Source: Pseudomonadota bacterium (GTDB taxonomy: Bacteria > Pseudomonadota > Gammaproteobacteria > Burkholderiales > Burkholderiaceae_C). From it: a DNA stretch of 48,381 nucleotides. The stretch's first letter is position 1. Each line of letters opens with the position of its first letter. A program made the translations under genes and the position numbers. Positions 32,176-40,618 of the stretch are shown one piece after another. The notes under the pieces are model-generated. The model was not told the origin of the DNA. It was given only the letters and a program-made list of their open reading frames with translations, and ran no database searches. The stretch is taken from positions 1-48,381 of the forward strand of contig JAKOZT010000140.1 of the NCBI GenBank assembly GCA_029779845.1, written 5' to 3'.

Positions 32176-33620
32176 CGCGAAGATCGACGGTCTTCATCGG
32201 CATCCTGCTCGCCTACGCGCTGGGCGTCGGCGTGCTGATGTACCGGCTGCTCTCCGACATCGACCCGCGCTACCGCGAATCGGCCGAGGAGTCGCTGGTC
32301 GAGACCGCGCACCTGCTGGCTGCGCAGGTGGAGCAGAGCAGCGCCGAAGGCCGGCTCGACGCCGAGCAGCTGCGCCCGGTGTTCCGTAAGCTCTACTCGC
32401 GCAGCTTCTCGGCGCAGATCTTCGGCTTCGAGAAGACCGACGTCGAGATGCAGGCGCTGGTGATCGCCCGCGACGGCACCGTCGTGTTCGATTCGATCGG
32501 CCAGCGCGAGGGCGAAGACTACTCGCAGTGGCGCGACGTGCGTGCCGCGCTGGCCGGCGAGTACCGCGCGCGCACCACGCCCAAGATCCCCGGCGACGAG
32601 CTGAGTTCGGTGATGTACGTCTCGGCGCCGGTGCGCGACGCTGCGGGCGCGATCGTCGGCGTGGTCAGCGTCGGCAAGCCGGTGCAGAGCCTGAACCAGT
32701 TCGTCGCCGCGGCGCGGCGCAAGACGCTGGTGGTCGGCGCCACCTCGGTGGCCGCGGTGCTGGTGCTGGCGCTGATCCTCTCGCTGTGGCTGGTGCGGCC
32801 CTTCGGGCTGATCGCCGACTACGCGCGCTACGTGCGCTCGCAGCGCAGCTTCAGCCTGCCGCGCCTGGGCCGGCGCGCGCTCGGTACGCTGGGCGCGGCC
32901 TACGACGAGATGCGCGACGCGCTGGCCGGCCGCCACTACGTGGCCGACTACGTGCAGACGCTGACGCACGAGCTGAAGAGCCCGCTGTCGGCGATCCGCG
33001 GCGCGGCCGAGCTGATGCAGGAGCCCGGCATGCCCGAGGCCGACAGCCAGCGCTTCGCCGCCAACATCCGCCGCGAGACGCAGCGCATCCAGGAGCTGGT
33101 CGACCGCATGATGGAGCTGGCCGCGCTGGAGCAGCAGCGCCGCCTGCCGAAGGTCGAGCCGCTGTCGCTGCGCCCGCTGCTGGAGGAACTGGTGGCCAGC
33201 GCCGAAGCCAGCGGCGCGGCGCGCGGGCTGCGCGTCGAGCTGGCGCCGGGCGAGACGGCCTGGGTGGAGGGCGAAGCCTTCCTGCTGCGCCGCGCCCTGG
33301 GCAACCTGATGGCCAACGCGCTGGAGTTCTCGCCGGAAGGCGCGGCGATCCGCGTCTCGCTGGACGTCAAGCCGCGCAGCGTCGAAGTCAGCGTGCGCGA
33401 CCGCGGCCCTGGCATCCCCGACTACGCCGACGCGCGCGTGTTCGAGAAGTTCTATTCGCTGGCGCGCCCGGCCACCGGCAAGAAGAGCACCGGGCTCGGC
33501 CTGGCTTTCGTCAAGGAGATCGCCGAGCTGCACCACGGCCGCGTCGCGTTGCGCAACGCCGACGGCGGCGGGGCGCTCGCCACGCTCTCGCTGCCGCGCA
33601 TCGCGGCGCCTTCCGGCTGA
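32172..33620 (+). CDS. creC: Two-component sensor histidine kinase CreC
   Basis: 482 residues: an N-terminal transmembrane segment (9-29), a periplasmic sensor domain (about 30-185) with the GIVGVVSVGKP motif near its end, a second transmembrane segment (about 187-208), HAMP-like region, phosphoacceptor H266 (YVQTLTHELKSPLSAI), and the ATPase domain with N-box ALGNLMANALEFSPEG, G1 RDRGPGIPDYA and G2 KSTGLGLAFVKEI. It phosphorylates CreB. GTG start 32172 overlaps creB by four bases. Confidence 0.92.
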   Translation: MTRRSTVFIGILLAYALGVGVLMYRLLSDIDPRYRESAEESLVETAHLLAAQVEQSSAEGRLDAEQLRPVFRKLYSRSFSAQIFGFEKTDVEMQALVIARDGTVVFDSIGQREGEDYSQWRDVRAALAGEYRARTTPKIPGDELSSVMYVSAPVRDAAGAIVGVVSVGKPVQSLNQFVAAARRKTLVVGATSVAAVLVLALILSLWLVRPFGLIADYARYVRSQRSFSLPRLGRRALGTLGAAYDEMRDALAGRHYVADYVQTLTHELKSPLSAIRGAAELMQEPGMPEADSQRFAANIRRETQRIQELVDRMMELAALEQQRRLPKVEPLSLRPLLEELVASAEASGAARGLRVELAPGETAWVEGEAFLLRRALGNLMANALEFSPEGAAIRVSLDVKPRSVEVSVRDRGPGIPDYADARVFEKFYSLARPATGKKSTGLGLAFVKEIAELHHGRVALRNADGGGALATLSLPRIAAPSG

Positions 33621-33647
33621 TCCGCAGCGCGCCGCTATCCTGCGCGC

Positions 33648-35210
33648 GTGGAAGCCACGACCATCGCCTGGGTGCTGCCTCACGAAGGCTACGACGACGA
33701 AGCCGCGCTCGCGCCGCTGCGCGCCCAGGGCCTGCGCGTGCTGCCCTGCGCCGCCGGCGCGCCGCTGCCGGCCGAGGCCGGCGTGCGCGTGCTGCAGGCC
33801 GGGCTGTTCGGCGACCCGCGCCGGCTGCGCCGCGAGTACCTGCTCGACGCGCGGCCGACGCTGATCGTCGCCGCCAGCGCCGAGCAGGAGGCCGACACGC
33901 TGGAATTCCTGAAAGCGCGCGATGACGTGGTGCGCGGCCTGCAGCCGGTGGAGCTGCTGCTGCTGCGCCTGGCGCGGCTGCTCAAGCACGCCGGCGGTGA
34001 GGCGCGGCTGCACTCGCTGCAGTTCACCGACGAGCTGACCGGCCTGGCGAACCGCAAGCGCTGGCAGGCGCTGCTGGCGCAGGAGCTGGCCGGCGACGCG
34101 CCGGCCGAGTGCCGCGCCGTGGTGCTGTTCGACCTCGACCACTTCAAGCAGATCAACGACCGCTTCGGCCACCAGGCCGGCGACCAGGTGCTGCGCGAGT
34201 CGGCCGCGCTGCTGCTCGATTCGCTCGCCCCCGGCGACCGCCTCGCGCGCTGGGGCGGCGAGGAGTTCGTGGCGCTGCTGGCGCGCTACGACCGCGCCAC
34301 CGTCGTCGCCGACGTGCAGCGCATGCTGCAGCGCCTGGCCGAGCACGCCTTCGTCGCGCCGGCGGCCGGTGGCAGCGGCTTCGAGCGGCTGGTCAACCGC
34401 TTCGACGACACCGCGCCGGCGCCGCTGGACGGTGAGCCGCTGCGGCGCATGGCGGTGTCGGCGAGCGCGGGCCTGGCCTTCGTGCGCGAGCGCTCCAGCT
34501 TCGCCGACGTGATGAGCCAGGCCGACGTGGCGCTGTACGAAGCCAAGGGGCGCGGCCGCAACCGGCTGGTCTCCTACGAGTCGCTGCAGGAGAGCGCCGG
34601 CGGCGAGGAGCGCGACCTGTACGTGCGCCACTTCGAGAACGTCACGCGCGTGCTCACCGAGCGCATGACCACGCTGGTGACGAACATGGGCCGCAGCCTC
34701 GTCGAGGCGGCGCGCCGCGAGGCCAACCAGGACGCGCTGACGCAGCTGCACAACCGGCGCTACTTCGACGCGCGGCTGGCGCGCGAGGTCGAGACGGCGC
34801 ACAAGCACGGCCGCGCCTTGAGCCTGGCGCTGATCGACCTCGACCACTTCCACGACGTCAACGCCACCTTCGGCTACCCGAGCGGCGACCAGGTGCTGCG
34901 CCGCTTCGCCGACGTGGCGCGCCACGGCGTGCGCCTGACCGACTGGCTGGCGCGCTATGGCGGCGAGGAGTTCTGCCTGGTGATGCCCGACACCGACCAG
35001 GCCACCGCCGAGCGCGTCGCCGAGCGTGTGCGCGCGCAGGTGGCGGCCACCGAGATCCTGAGCCTCGACCAGCGCCGCGTCGCGCTGACCGCCAGCATCG
35101 GCGTCAGCCAGCTCGCCGCGGGCGACGACCCGCTCGGCCTGGTGCAGCGCGCCAGCGAGGCGGTGCTGGCGGCCAAGCGCGCCGGCCGCAACCGGCTCGC
35201 CGTCGCCTGA
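33648..35210 (+). CDS. Double-GGDEF diguanylate cyclase
   Basis: 520 residues. Residues 1-120 look like a degenerate receiver-like region. Two full GGDEF domains follow: the first with FDLDHFKQINDRFGH and GGEEF at 203-207, the second with IDLDHFHDVNATFGYPSGDQ and GGEEF at 438-442. The second has a product-inhibition I-site, RLTD, exactly five residues before GGEEF; the first has APGD there instead. Both active sites look intact, so both could make cyclic-di-GMP, with only the second feedback-controlled. GTG start 33648, 27 bp after creC, so possibly part of the same operon. Confidence 0.92.
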   Translation: MEATTIAWVLPHEGYDDEAALAPLRAQGLRVLPCAAGAPLPAEAGVRVLQAGLFGDPRRLRREYLLDARPTLIVAASAEQEADTLEFLKARDDVVRGLQPVELLLLRLARLLKHAGGEARLHSLQFTDELTGLANRKRWQALLAQELAGDAPAECRAVVLFDLDHFKQINDRFGHQAGDQVLRESAALLLDSLAPGDRLARWGGEEFVALLARYDRATVVADVQRMLQRLAEHAFVAPAAGGSGFERLVNRFDDTAPAPLDGEPLRRMAVSASAGLAFVRERSSFADVMSQADVALYEAKGRGRNRLVSYESLQESAGGEERDLYVRHFENVTRVLTERMTTLVTNMGRSLVEAARREANQDALTQLHNRRYFDARLAREVETAHKHGRALSLALIDLDHFHDVNATFGYPSGDQVLRRFADVARHGVRLTDWLARYGGEEFCLVMPDTDQATAERVAERVRAQVAATEILSLDQRRVALTASIGVSQLAAGDDPLGLVQRASEAVLAAKRAGRNRLAVA

Positions 35211-35237
35211 CGCGGCTTAGGGATTTCCATCTATATT

Positions 35238-35252
35238 TGCTGCGCCGCAGCA
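35238..35252. promoter_or_regulatory. PhaR-like operator 1 upstream of phasin gene
   Basis: The 15-bp palindrome TGCTGCGCCGCAGCA is perfect (odd centre). It fits the TGC-N3-GCA motif reported for the PHA regulator PhaR, with a second outer TGC/GCA pair. It lies about 8 bp upstream of the proposed phasin -35 at 35261-35266. Confidence 0.6.
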
Positions 35253-35260
35253 TGAGAAGC

Positions 35261-35288
35261 TTGCTTTCGTGAACGGGGGCTCTATCAT
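35261..35288 (+). promoter_or_regulatory. Putative sigma70 promoter of phasin gene
   Basis: TTGCTT (35261-35266) and TATCAT (35283-35288) are spaced 16 bp apart, predicting transcription start near 35295, with one PhaR-like palindrome upstream and another right at the start site. By eye only. Confidence 0.45.
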
Positions 35289-35294
35289 CGAGTC

Positions 35295-35885
35295 ATGCTG
35301 CACTGCAGCAATGTTGTCCCAACCCCTTCACCCACGGAGCCATCCACGCTGAACAACGAACAATTCGCCGCCGCCCAGAAGGCCCAGATCGCCACGCTGC
35401 TCGGCCTCGCCGCCACCGGCCTGGACGCCGCCGAGAAGCTCGCCGCGCTCAACATCGAGACCGCGCGCGCCGCGCTCGCCGACGTCGATGCGCAGGCGCG
35501 CTCGCTGCTGTCGGCCACCGACCTGCAATCGCTGAGCGAACTGCAAACCGAGCTGCTGCAGCCCGCGCCCGAGAAGGCCGGCGCCTACGCCCGCAAGCTG
35601 TACGACATCGCCGCCGGCGTGCAGGCCGAGCTGAGCCAGGTCGTCGAGGCCGGCGTGGCCGATGCGCAGAAGAAGCTCGCCGCGCTGGTGGAATCGGCCG
35701 CCAAGAACGCGCCGGCCGGCTCGGAGCAGGCCGTCGCGATGGCCAAGGCCGCCTTCGCCGCCGCCAACGACGCCTATGGCAGCGCGCAGAAGGCCGCCAA
35801 GCAGGCCGCCGAGGCCGCCGAGGCGAACATCGTCAAGCTCAGCGCCGTCGGCAAGCCGGTGGGCAAGTCGCGCCGCGCCGCCTGA
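35295..35885 (+). CDS. phaP: Phasin, PHA granule-associated protein; start uncertain
   Basis: A phasin coats polyhydroxyalkanoate granules in the cytoplasm. The frame reads LNNEQFAAAQKAQIATLLGL, KLAALNIETARAALADVDAQ, and a helix-rich, alanine-rich body ending in KPVGKSRRAA, typical of phasin family 2. Phasins normally begin M-L-x-x-E-Q, but the codon before LNNEQF is ACG (35346), with GGAG six bases before it. The only standard in-frame start is ATG 35295, which adds 17 non-homologous residues, lies on the predicted transcription start and inside the second operator. The coordinates use that ATG; translation from ACG 35346 (180 codons including stop) is quite possible. Confidence 0.85.
   Translation: MLHCSNVVPTPSPTEPSTLNNEQFAAAQKAQIATLLGLAATGLDAAEKLAALNIETARAALADVDAQARSLLSATDLQSLSELQTELLQPAPEKAGAYARKLYDIAAGVQAELSQVVEAGVADAQKKLAALVESAAKNAPAGSEQAVAMAKAAFAAANDAYGSAQKAAKQAAEAAEANIVKLSAVGKPVGKSRRAA
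35296..35310. promoter_or_regulatory. PhaR-like operator 2 at phasin transcription start
   Basis: TGCTGCACTGCAGCA is a perfect 15-bp palindrome sharing the TGCTGC-N3-GCAGCA structure of the first site, 58 bp away. At about +1 to +15 it would block transcription when bound, which fits PhaR repression of phasin genes released on PHA granule formation. Confidence 0.6.
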
Positions 35886-35912
35886 GGCGCGCCGACGCGA
35901 TGAGCGTCTGAG

Positions 35913-36584
35913 ATGGGCTCCCTCGGCCACCCCGGCAGGCACGGCGACGCCGCGGCCCTGCCGTGGCGCCGCCCGGGCGCCGACAGCGACGACGGCTGGC
36001 TGGGCACGCGCGAGCTGCCCGGCTACCGTGCCGGCGTACTGATCGTGCGCTTCGCCGACCTGCCGGCCGTCGACGCCGCGCACCTCTACCTCGACGTGCT
36101 GCGCCTCGGCGACGACGGCCGCATCGACGAGACGCTTTCCGGCCCCTGCGCGGCGATGCCGCACGGCCAGCCGCTGGACGCGCGCTCGCGCTTCGTGCGC
36201 GTGGTGGCCGAGCTGCTGCGCCACGCCGTCGACGCGCCGCGCGGACTGGCCGGGCTGGCGCCGGCGATCACGCTGTTGCGCGAGCACGGCATCGACGGGC
36301 CGCAGCTCGCGCTGGCGGCCCAGCAGCTCGACGCGGCCTGCAGCGAGGGGGCGCTGGCCGAGTCGCTCGCCCACATCCTGGTGCTCAGCCTCGGCGAGGA
36401 GGAAGCGCACGGCACGCTCGACACCCTGCTGACGCGGCTCGCGCCCAACGCCGTCGCCGGCGAGGCGCTGACCGACCAGGTCGGCCTGCTGCTGCGCTGC
36501 GTCGGCCGCGCGCAGGCGCGCCGCCGCCTGCGCGAAGCGACCGATTTCGAACTGTTGCCGACGCCGGAACTGCTCGGGCTGTAG
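35913..36584 (+). CDS. Hypothetical protein downstream of phasin
   Basis: 223 residues that I do not recognise. The first 100 include ELPGYRAGVLIVRFADLPAV and DAAHLYLDVLRLGDDGRI; the rest is helical and leucine/alanine-rich (FVRVVAELLRHAV, LVLSLGEEEAHGTLDTLL, LLLRCVGRAQARRRLREATD). No signal peptide, membrane segment or catalytic motif is visible. It begins 27 bp after the phasin stop on the same strand, so a role linked to granule biology is conceivable but unsupported. Confidence 0.65.
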   Translation: MGSLGHPGRHGDAAALPWRRPGADSDDGWLGTRELPGYRAGVLIVRFADLPAVDAAHLYLDVLRLGDDGRIDETLSGPCAAMPHGQPLDARSRFVRVVAELLRHAVDAPRGLAGLAPAITLLREHGIDGPQLALAAQQLDAACSEGALAESLAHILVLSLGEEEAHGTLDTLLTRLAPNAVAGEALTDQVGLLLRCVGRAQARRRLREATDFELLPTPELLGL

Positions 36585-36634
36585 GCGCAGAATCGGCGTG
36601 TCGGGGCCGCGCTCGCGGCCCGCGGGAGAACACC

Positions 36635-37084
36635 ATGCGCGCTGCCGCCCGCCTCGTCCTGATCACCCTGGCCGCCGCGCTGGCCGGCGCGCCGGCACAG
36701 GCCCGCCCCGGCCACTGGCGCGGCGGCGTCAGCATCGGCATCGGCGTGCCGCTGTATGTCGGACCGGGTTACGCCCCGGGCTACTACGCCCCCGGCTACT
36801 ACGGGCCGTGGTACGGCTACGGCTACGCCTACCCGGCGCCGCTGGTCGTCGCGCCGCCCGCGGCCCCGGCCGAGCCGATCGCGCCGCCCGCGCCGCCCGC
36901 GCCGAAAGGCCCGCCCGACCCGATCTTCTATCCGAGCCGGCAGCAGAGCGCCGCGCAGCTCGAAGCGGACCGCCAGGACTGCAACCGCTGGGCCACCACG
37001 CAGCCCTCGGCGATGGCCGATGCGAGCGTGTTCCACCGCGCCACGCTGGCCTGCATGGAAGGGCGCGGCTACAGCGTGCGCTGA
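36635..37084 (+). CDS. Exported Gly/Tyr/Pro-rich hypothetical protein
   Basis: 149 residues: a signal peptide (MRAAARLVLITLAAALAGAP), a glycine/tyrosine segment with short repeats (YAPGYYAPGYYGPWYGYGY), a proline-rich linker (PPAPPAPKGPPDPI) and a C-terminal domain, FYPSRQQSAAQLEADRQDC, WATTQPS, HRATLACMEGRGYSVR, with two cysteines. The C-terminal pattern recurs in small exported proteobacterial proteins of unknown function. ATG 36635 follows GGGAGAA. A 120-bp gap separates it from the exosortase-target gene. Confidence 0.8.
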   Translation: MRAAARLVLITLAAALAGAPAQARPGHWRGGVSIGIGVPLYVGPGYAPGYYAPGYYGPWYGYGYAYPAPLVVAPPAAPAEPIAPPAPPAPKGPPDPIFYPSRQQSAAQLEADRQDCNRWATTQPSAMADASVFHRATLACMEGRGYSVR

Positions 37085-37204
37085 GCCGCCGCACTTCACG
37101 CCGGCTTCACACAAGCGAGCGCGCCTTCGCACGCGCTTCGCAGCGCGCTTCCATCCTGAGCCCGTGCCGCCGCCCGAGCGCGGCACGCCATCAGGAGAAG
37201 CCGC

Positions 37205-39274
37205 ATGCGCCGCGTTCGAGGTCCCGTCTTTCCGCTCATCCGCCACCCGCTGCCGCCGCTGTCGAGGAGCGGCCGGGTGCTCCTCGCCGTGCTGTTCGCC
37301 ATCTGGGCCTTCGCGCTCAGCGTGGCCTGGTCGCCCGCCTTCGCCGACGACGCGCAGGCGCTTCAAGCCGAGGGCCCCTATTTCGCCGTCGCGGGCGAAG
37401 CCGGCGTCGACGCGCTGCCGCTGAAGGCGACGCAGGTCGACGTGCGCATCGCCGGGGCCATCGCCGAGGTCACCGTCACGCAGCGCTACCGCAACGAAGG
37501 CCAGCGCGCCCTCGAGGCGCGCTACGTCTTCCCGGGCTCGACGCGCGCCGCGGTGCATGCGATGCAGGTGCGCCTGGGCGGGCGCGTGCTGCACGCGCAG
37601 ATCGAGGAGAAGCAGCGCGCGCGCATCCGCCACGAAACCGCCAGGCGCGAAGGCAAGACCAGCGCGCTGCTCGAGCAGCAGCGGCCCAACGTCTTCACGA
37701 TGGACGTCGCCAACATCCTGCCCGGCGACGACGTGCAGGTGGAGCTGCGCTACACCGAACTGGTGCTGCCCACCGAAGGGCGCTACGAGTTCGTCTTCCC
37801 GACGGTGGTCGGGCCGCGCTACCACCGCGCGGCGCGCGACGGCGGCACGAGCAGCTTCCCGGCCACCGCGCAGCTGAAGGAAGGCGAGGCTTCGCGCTCG
37901 GCTTTCGACCTGCGCGTGCGCTTCGCCTCGCCGCTGCCGGTCAGCGACGTGCGCTCGCCCTCGCACGGCATCGAGGTGGCCGGCGAAGGCACGGCGCAGG
38001 CCGAGGTGGCGCTGAACGACGCCGGCGCGCGCAACGACCGCGACTTCATCCTCGGCTACCGCCTGGCCGGCGAGCGCACCGCCACCGGCCTGACGCTGTT
38101 CAAGGGCGAAGGCGGCGACGCCGAGAACTTCTTCCTCGCCGTGGTCGAGCCGCCCAAGGCGATCGCGCCGGCGCAGATCAACCCGCGCGAATACGTGTTC
38201 GTGGTCGACATCTCCGGCTCGATGCACGGCCAGCCGCTCGCCACCGCCAAGGCGCTGCTGCGCAACCTGATCGGCGGCCTGCGCCCGACCGACAGCTTCA
38301 ACGTGCTGCTGTTCTCCGGCAGCAGCCAGATGCTCGGCCCCGCGCCGGTGGCGGCGACGCGCGAGAACATCGAGCGCGCGGTCGCGGTGATCGACCAGGC
38401 GCGCGGCGGCGGCTCCACCGAGATCGTGCCGGCGCTCAGGCGCATCGCCGCGTTGCCGAAAGCGGCCGACGTGGCGCGCAGCGTGATCGTCGTCACCGAC
38501 GGCTACGTGACGGTGGAAAACGAAGTCTTCGCGCTGGTCCGCAAGAACCTCGGCAACAGCAACGTGTTCGCCTTCGGCATCGGCAGCTCGGTGAACCGCC
38601 ACCTGATCGAAGGCATCGCGCGCGCCGGCCAGGGCGAGCCCTTCATCGTCACCCGGCCGGAGCTGGCCGCGGCGCAGGCCGAGCGCCTGCGCAGGATGAT
38701 CGAGGCGCCGGTGCTGACCAACCTGCGCGCGCGCTTCGACGGGCTGGACGTCTACGACCTCGAACCCGCGTCGCTCACCGCGCTGCCCGACGTGCTGGGC
38801 GGCCGGCCGGTGCTGATCCAGGGCAAGTGGCGCGGCGAGCCCACGGGCCAGCTGGTGCTGGAAGGGCAGAGCGCGACGGGCGCGCATGTCGACGTGGTGC
38901 CGGTGAGCGCGCCCGATGCGCAGGCCACGGCGCTGCGCCAGCTCTGGGCGCGCAGCCGCATCCAGCAGCTCTCCGACCAGGAGGCGCTCGAAGGCGGCAG
39001 CGGCCAGCGCGAGGCGATCACCGCGCTGGGCCTGCGCTACAGCCTGCTGACGCAGTACACCAGCTTCATCGCGGTGGATCAGATCGTGCGCACCAGCGAG
39101 GCCGCCGTGCCGGTGGACCAGCCGCTGCCGCTGCCGCAAGGCGTGAGCAACCTGGCGGTGGGCGGCGAAGTCGGCGCGGCGGTGCCGAGCACGCCCGAGC
39201 CGGCCGCGTGGCTGTCGCTGCTGGTGGTGCTGGCGCTGGTGGGCGCGGCGCTGGCGAAGCGGAGCAACTGGTGA
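37205..39274 (+). CDS. VIT/vWA-domain protein with PEP-CTERM-like tail (exosortase target)
   Basis: 689 residues resembling the 'marine proteobacterial sortase target' family. After a long signal region comes a VIT domain (about 70-200), then a von Willebrand A domain (about 330-500) with an intact MIDAS DISGSM (D335, S337, S339) and a conserved VVTDGYV. The C-terminus is PEP-CTERM-like: TPEPAAW (663 onward), a hydrophobic helix (LSLLVVLALVGAALA) and basic KRSNW, as expected of an exosortase substrate. The start follows AGGAGAA. The exosortase gene overlaps its stop by four bases (GTGA), so this is likely its dedicated target, displayed on the surface or exported. Confidence 0.9.
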   Translation: MRRVRGPVFPLIRHPLPPLSRSGRVLLAVLFAIWAFALSVAWSPAFADDAQALQAEGPYFAVAGEAGVDALPLKATQVDVRIAGAIAEVTVTQRYRNEGQRALEARYVFPGSTRAAVHAMQVRLGGRVLHAQIEEKQRARIRHETARREGKTSALLEQQRPNVFTMDVANILPGDDVQVELRYTELVLPTEGRYEFVFPTVVGPRYHRAARDGGTSSFPATAQLKEGEASRSAFDLRVRFASPLPVSDVRSPSHGIEVAGEGTAQAEVALNDAGARNDRDFILGYRLAGERTATGLTLFKGEGGDAENFFLAVVEPPKAIAPAQINPREYVFVVDISGSMHGQPLATAKALLRNLIGGLRPTDSFNVLLFSGSSQMLGPAPVAATRENIERAVAVIDQARGGGSTEIVPALRRIAALPKAADVARSVIVVTDGYVTVENEVFALVRKNLGNSNVFAFGIGSSVNRHLIEGIARAGQGEPFIVTRPELAAAQAERLRRMIEAPVLTNLRARFDGLDVYDLEPASLTALPDVLGGRPVLIQGKWRGEPTGQLVLEGQSATGAHVDVVPVSAPDAQATALRQLWARSRIQQLSDQEALEGGSGQREAITALGLRYSLLTQYTSFIAVDQIVRTSEAAVPVDQPLPLPQGVSNLAVGGEVGAAVPSTPEPAAWLSLLVVLALVGAALAKRSNW

Positions 39275-40104
39275 GCGCGGCGACGCTGCATGCGCTGCGC
39301 TGCCGGCCGACCTACCTCGCGCCGGCCGGCTGGCTGGGCCTGCAGGCGGCCGCGCTGTGGCCGCACGGCGCGTGGATGTGGGCGCGCGTCCAGGACGGCT
39401 CCGACACGCCGCTTGGCCTGGCCGCGCTGGCGCTGCTGCTGATGCTGCTGGCCGCGCGCGCCGCCACGCTGCGCATCACGCCGCACACCGGCTGGCTGGG
39501 TGCCGGCGTGGCGCTGACGCTCGCGGCCAACGCCGCGCTGTGGGTCGCGCCGCCGCTGGCCTGCGCGCTGCTCGCCGCGCTGGCGCTGGCGGCGGCGCTG
39601 CTGGCCTGGCTGCCGGCCGACGCGCCGCGCGCGCCCCTGGCCGGCCTGGCGCTGCTGGCGCTGCCGTGGATCGCGTCCCTGCAGTACTACGGCGGCTACC
39701 CGCTGCGCGTGATCACCGCGCAGGCCAGCGCCTGGCTGCTGCAGGCCGCCGGCTTCGCGGCCGAGCGCAGCGGCGCGGCGATGATGGTCGAGGGGCGCCT
39801 CGTGATCGTCGATGCGCCGTGTTCGGGCGTGCAGATGGCGTGGCTGGCCTGGTTCTGCGCCTGCGCCGCGGCGGCGCTGTGCCGGCAGCGCGATGCGCCG
39901 TTCCTGCGCCGCCTGCCGTGGGTCGGCGCGATCGTGCTGGCCGGCAACGTGCTGCGCAACAGCCTGCTGGTGGCGCTGGAAGCGCGGCCGCAGGGGCTGG
40001 CGCCGGCCTTGCACGAAGGCATCGGGCTGATGGTGCTGGCGCTGGTGTGCGCCGGCGTGATCGCGGTGATGAGCCAAGGAGCGCAGCGTGAAGCGCGTGT
40101 CTGA
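39271..40104 (+). CDS. Exosortase (membrane cysteine transpeptidase)
   Basis: 277 residues, about eight transmembrane segments. The three catalytic residues of exosortases are all present: C184 in VDAPCSGVQMAWLAW, R229 in GNVLRNSLLVALE and H248 in HEGIGLMVLAL. Exosortases cleave PEP-CTERM tails and relocate the protein, by analogy with sortases. GTG start 39271 overlaps the VIT/vWA stop; the EpsI-like gene overlaps its end by 17 bp. I cannot assign a numbered exosortase class with certainty. Exosortase systems often have many targets and an EPS locus; here neither is visible, only one candidate target. Confidence 0.9.
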   Translation: MSAATLHALRCRPTYLAPAGWLGLQAAALWPHGAWMWARVQDGSDTPLGLAALALLLMLLAARAATLRITPHTGWLGAGVALTLAANAALWVAPPLACALLAALALAAALLAWLPADAPRAPLAGLALLALPWIASLQYYGGYPLRVITAQASAWLLQAAGFAAERSGAAMMVEGRLVIVDAPCSGVQMAWLAWFCACAAAALCRQRDAPFLRRLPWVGAIVLAGNVLRNSLLVALEARPQGLAPALHEGIGLMVLALVCAGVIAVMSQGAQREARV

Positions 40105-40618
40105 GCTGTGGCTGCGCCACTGGCCGGCGCTGGCGGCGGGCCTGCTGGCGCTGGCCGCCGCGCTGCCGCTGTTCTCGGCGCCGCGCGCGGCCGCGACACC
40201 GCGCCACATCGAGTGGCCGCACGAGTGGGAAGGCCGCGCGCTGCGGCCGCTGGCCACCAGCGAGGTCGAGCAGCGCTTCGCGGCGCGTTTTCCCGGCGCG
40301 ATCGCGCGTTTCTCCGACGGCGAGCGCGTGCTGGTGCTGCGCCGCGTCAACGAGCCGACGCGCATGCTGCATCCGGCGGCGGATTGCTTCCGCGGCCTCG
40401 GTTATCGGATCGAGCACACCCAGCTCGAACACGACGCGCAACAGCGCCTGTGGCGCTGCTTCGAGGCCGAAGCGGGCGGGCAGCGCCTGCGTGTGTGCGA
40501 ACGCATCGAGGGCGAGGACGGTGCGGCCTTCGTCGACGCCTCGGCCTGGTTCTGGGCCGCGGCGCTGGGGCGCTCGCACGGGCCCTGGCAGGCCGTCACC
40601 GTGGTGGAGGCGCTGTGA
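40088..40618 (+). CDS. Small EpsI-like exosortase-associated protein
   Basis: 176 residues with an N-terminal membrane anchor or signal (LWLRHWPALAAGLLALAAAL). The middle reads TRMLHPAADCFRGLGYRIEH, matching the P-x-x-C-x-x-G-x-G-W-type block of the EpsI/DUF3485 proteins that accompany exosortases, with Cys in DCFRG. The rest is short compared with full EpsI. Likely a periplasmic accessory of the exosortase (inference). The GTG start at 40088 has AAGGAG eight bases before it, inside the exosortase gene; the last base overlaps the next start. Confidence 0.75.
   Translation: MKRVSELWLRHWPALAAGLLALAAALPLFSAPRAAATPRHIEWPHEWEGRALRPLATSEVEQRFAARFPGAIARFSDGERVLVLRRVNEPTRMLHPAADCFRGLGYRIEHTQLEHDAQQRLWRCFEAEAGGQRLRVCERIEGEDGAAFVDASAWFWAAALGRSHGPWQAVTVVEAL

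Noticed and set aside
36086..39139. A long minus-strand open frame opposite the VIT/vWA gene
   Set aside because: Same GC-shadow behaviour; the plus strand carries clear VIT, vWA and PEP-CTERM features.
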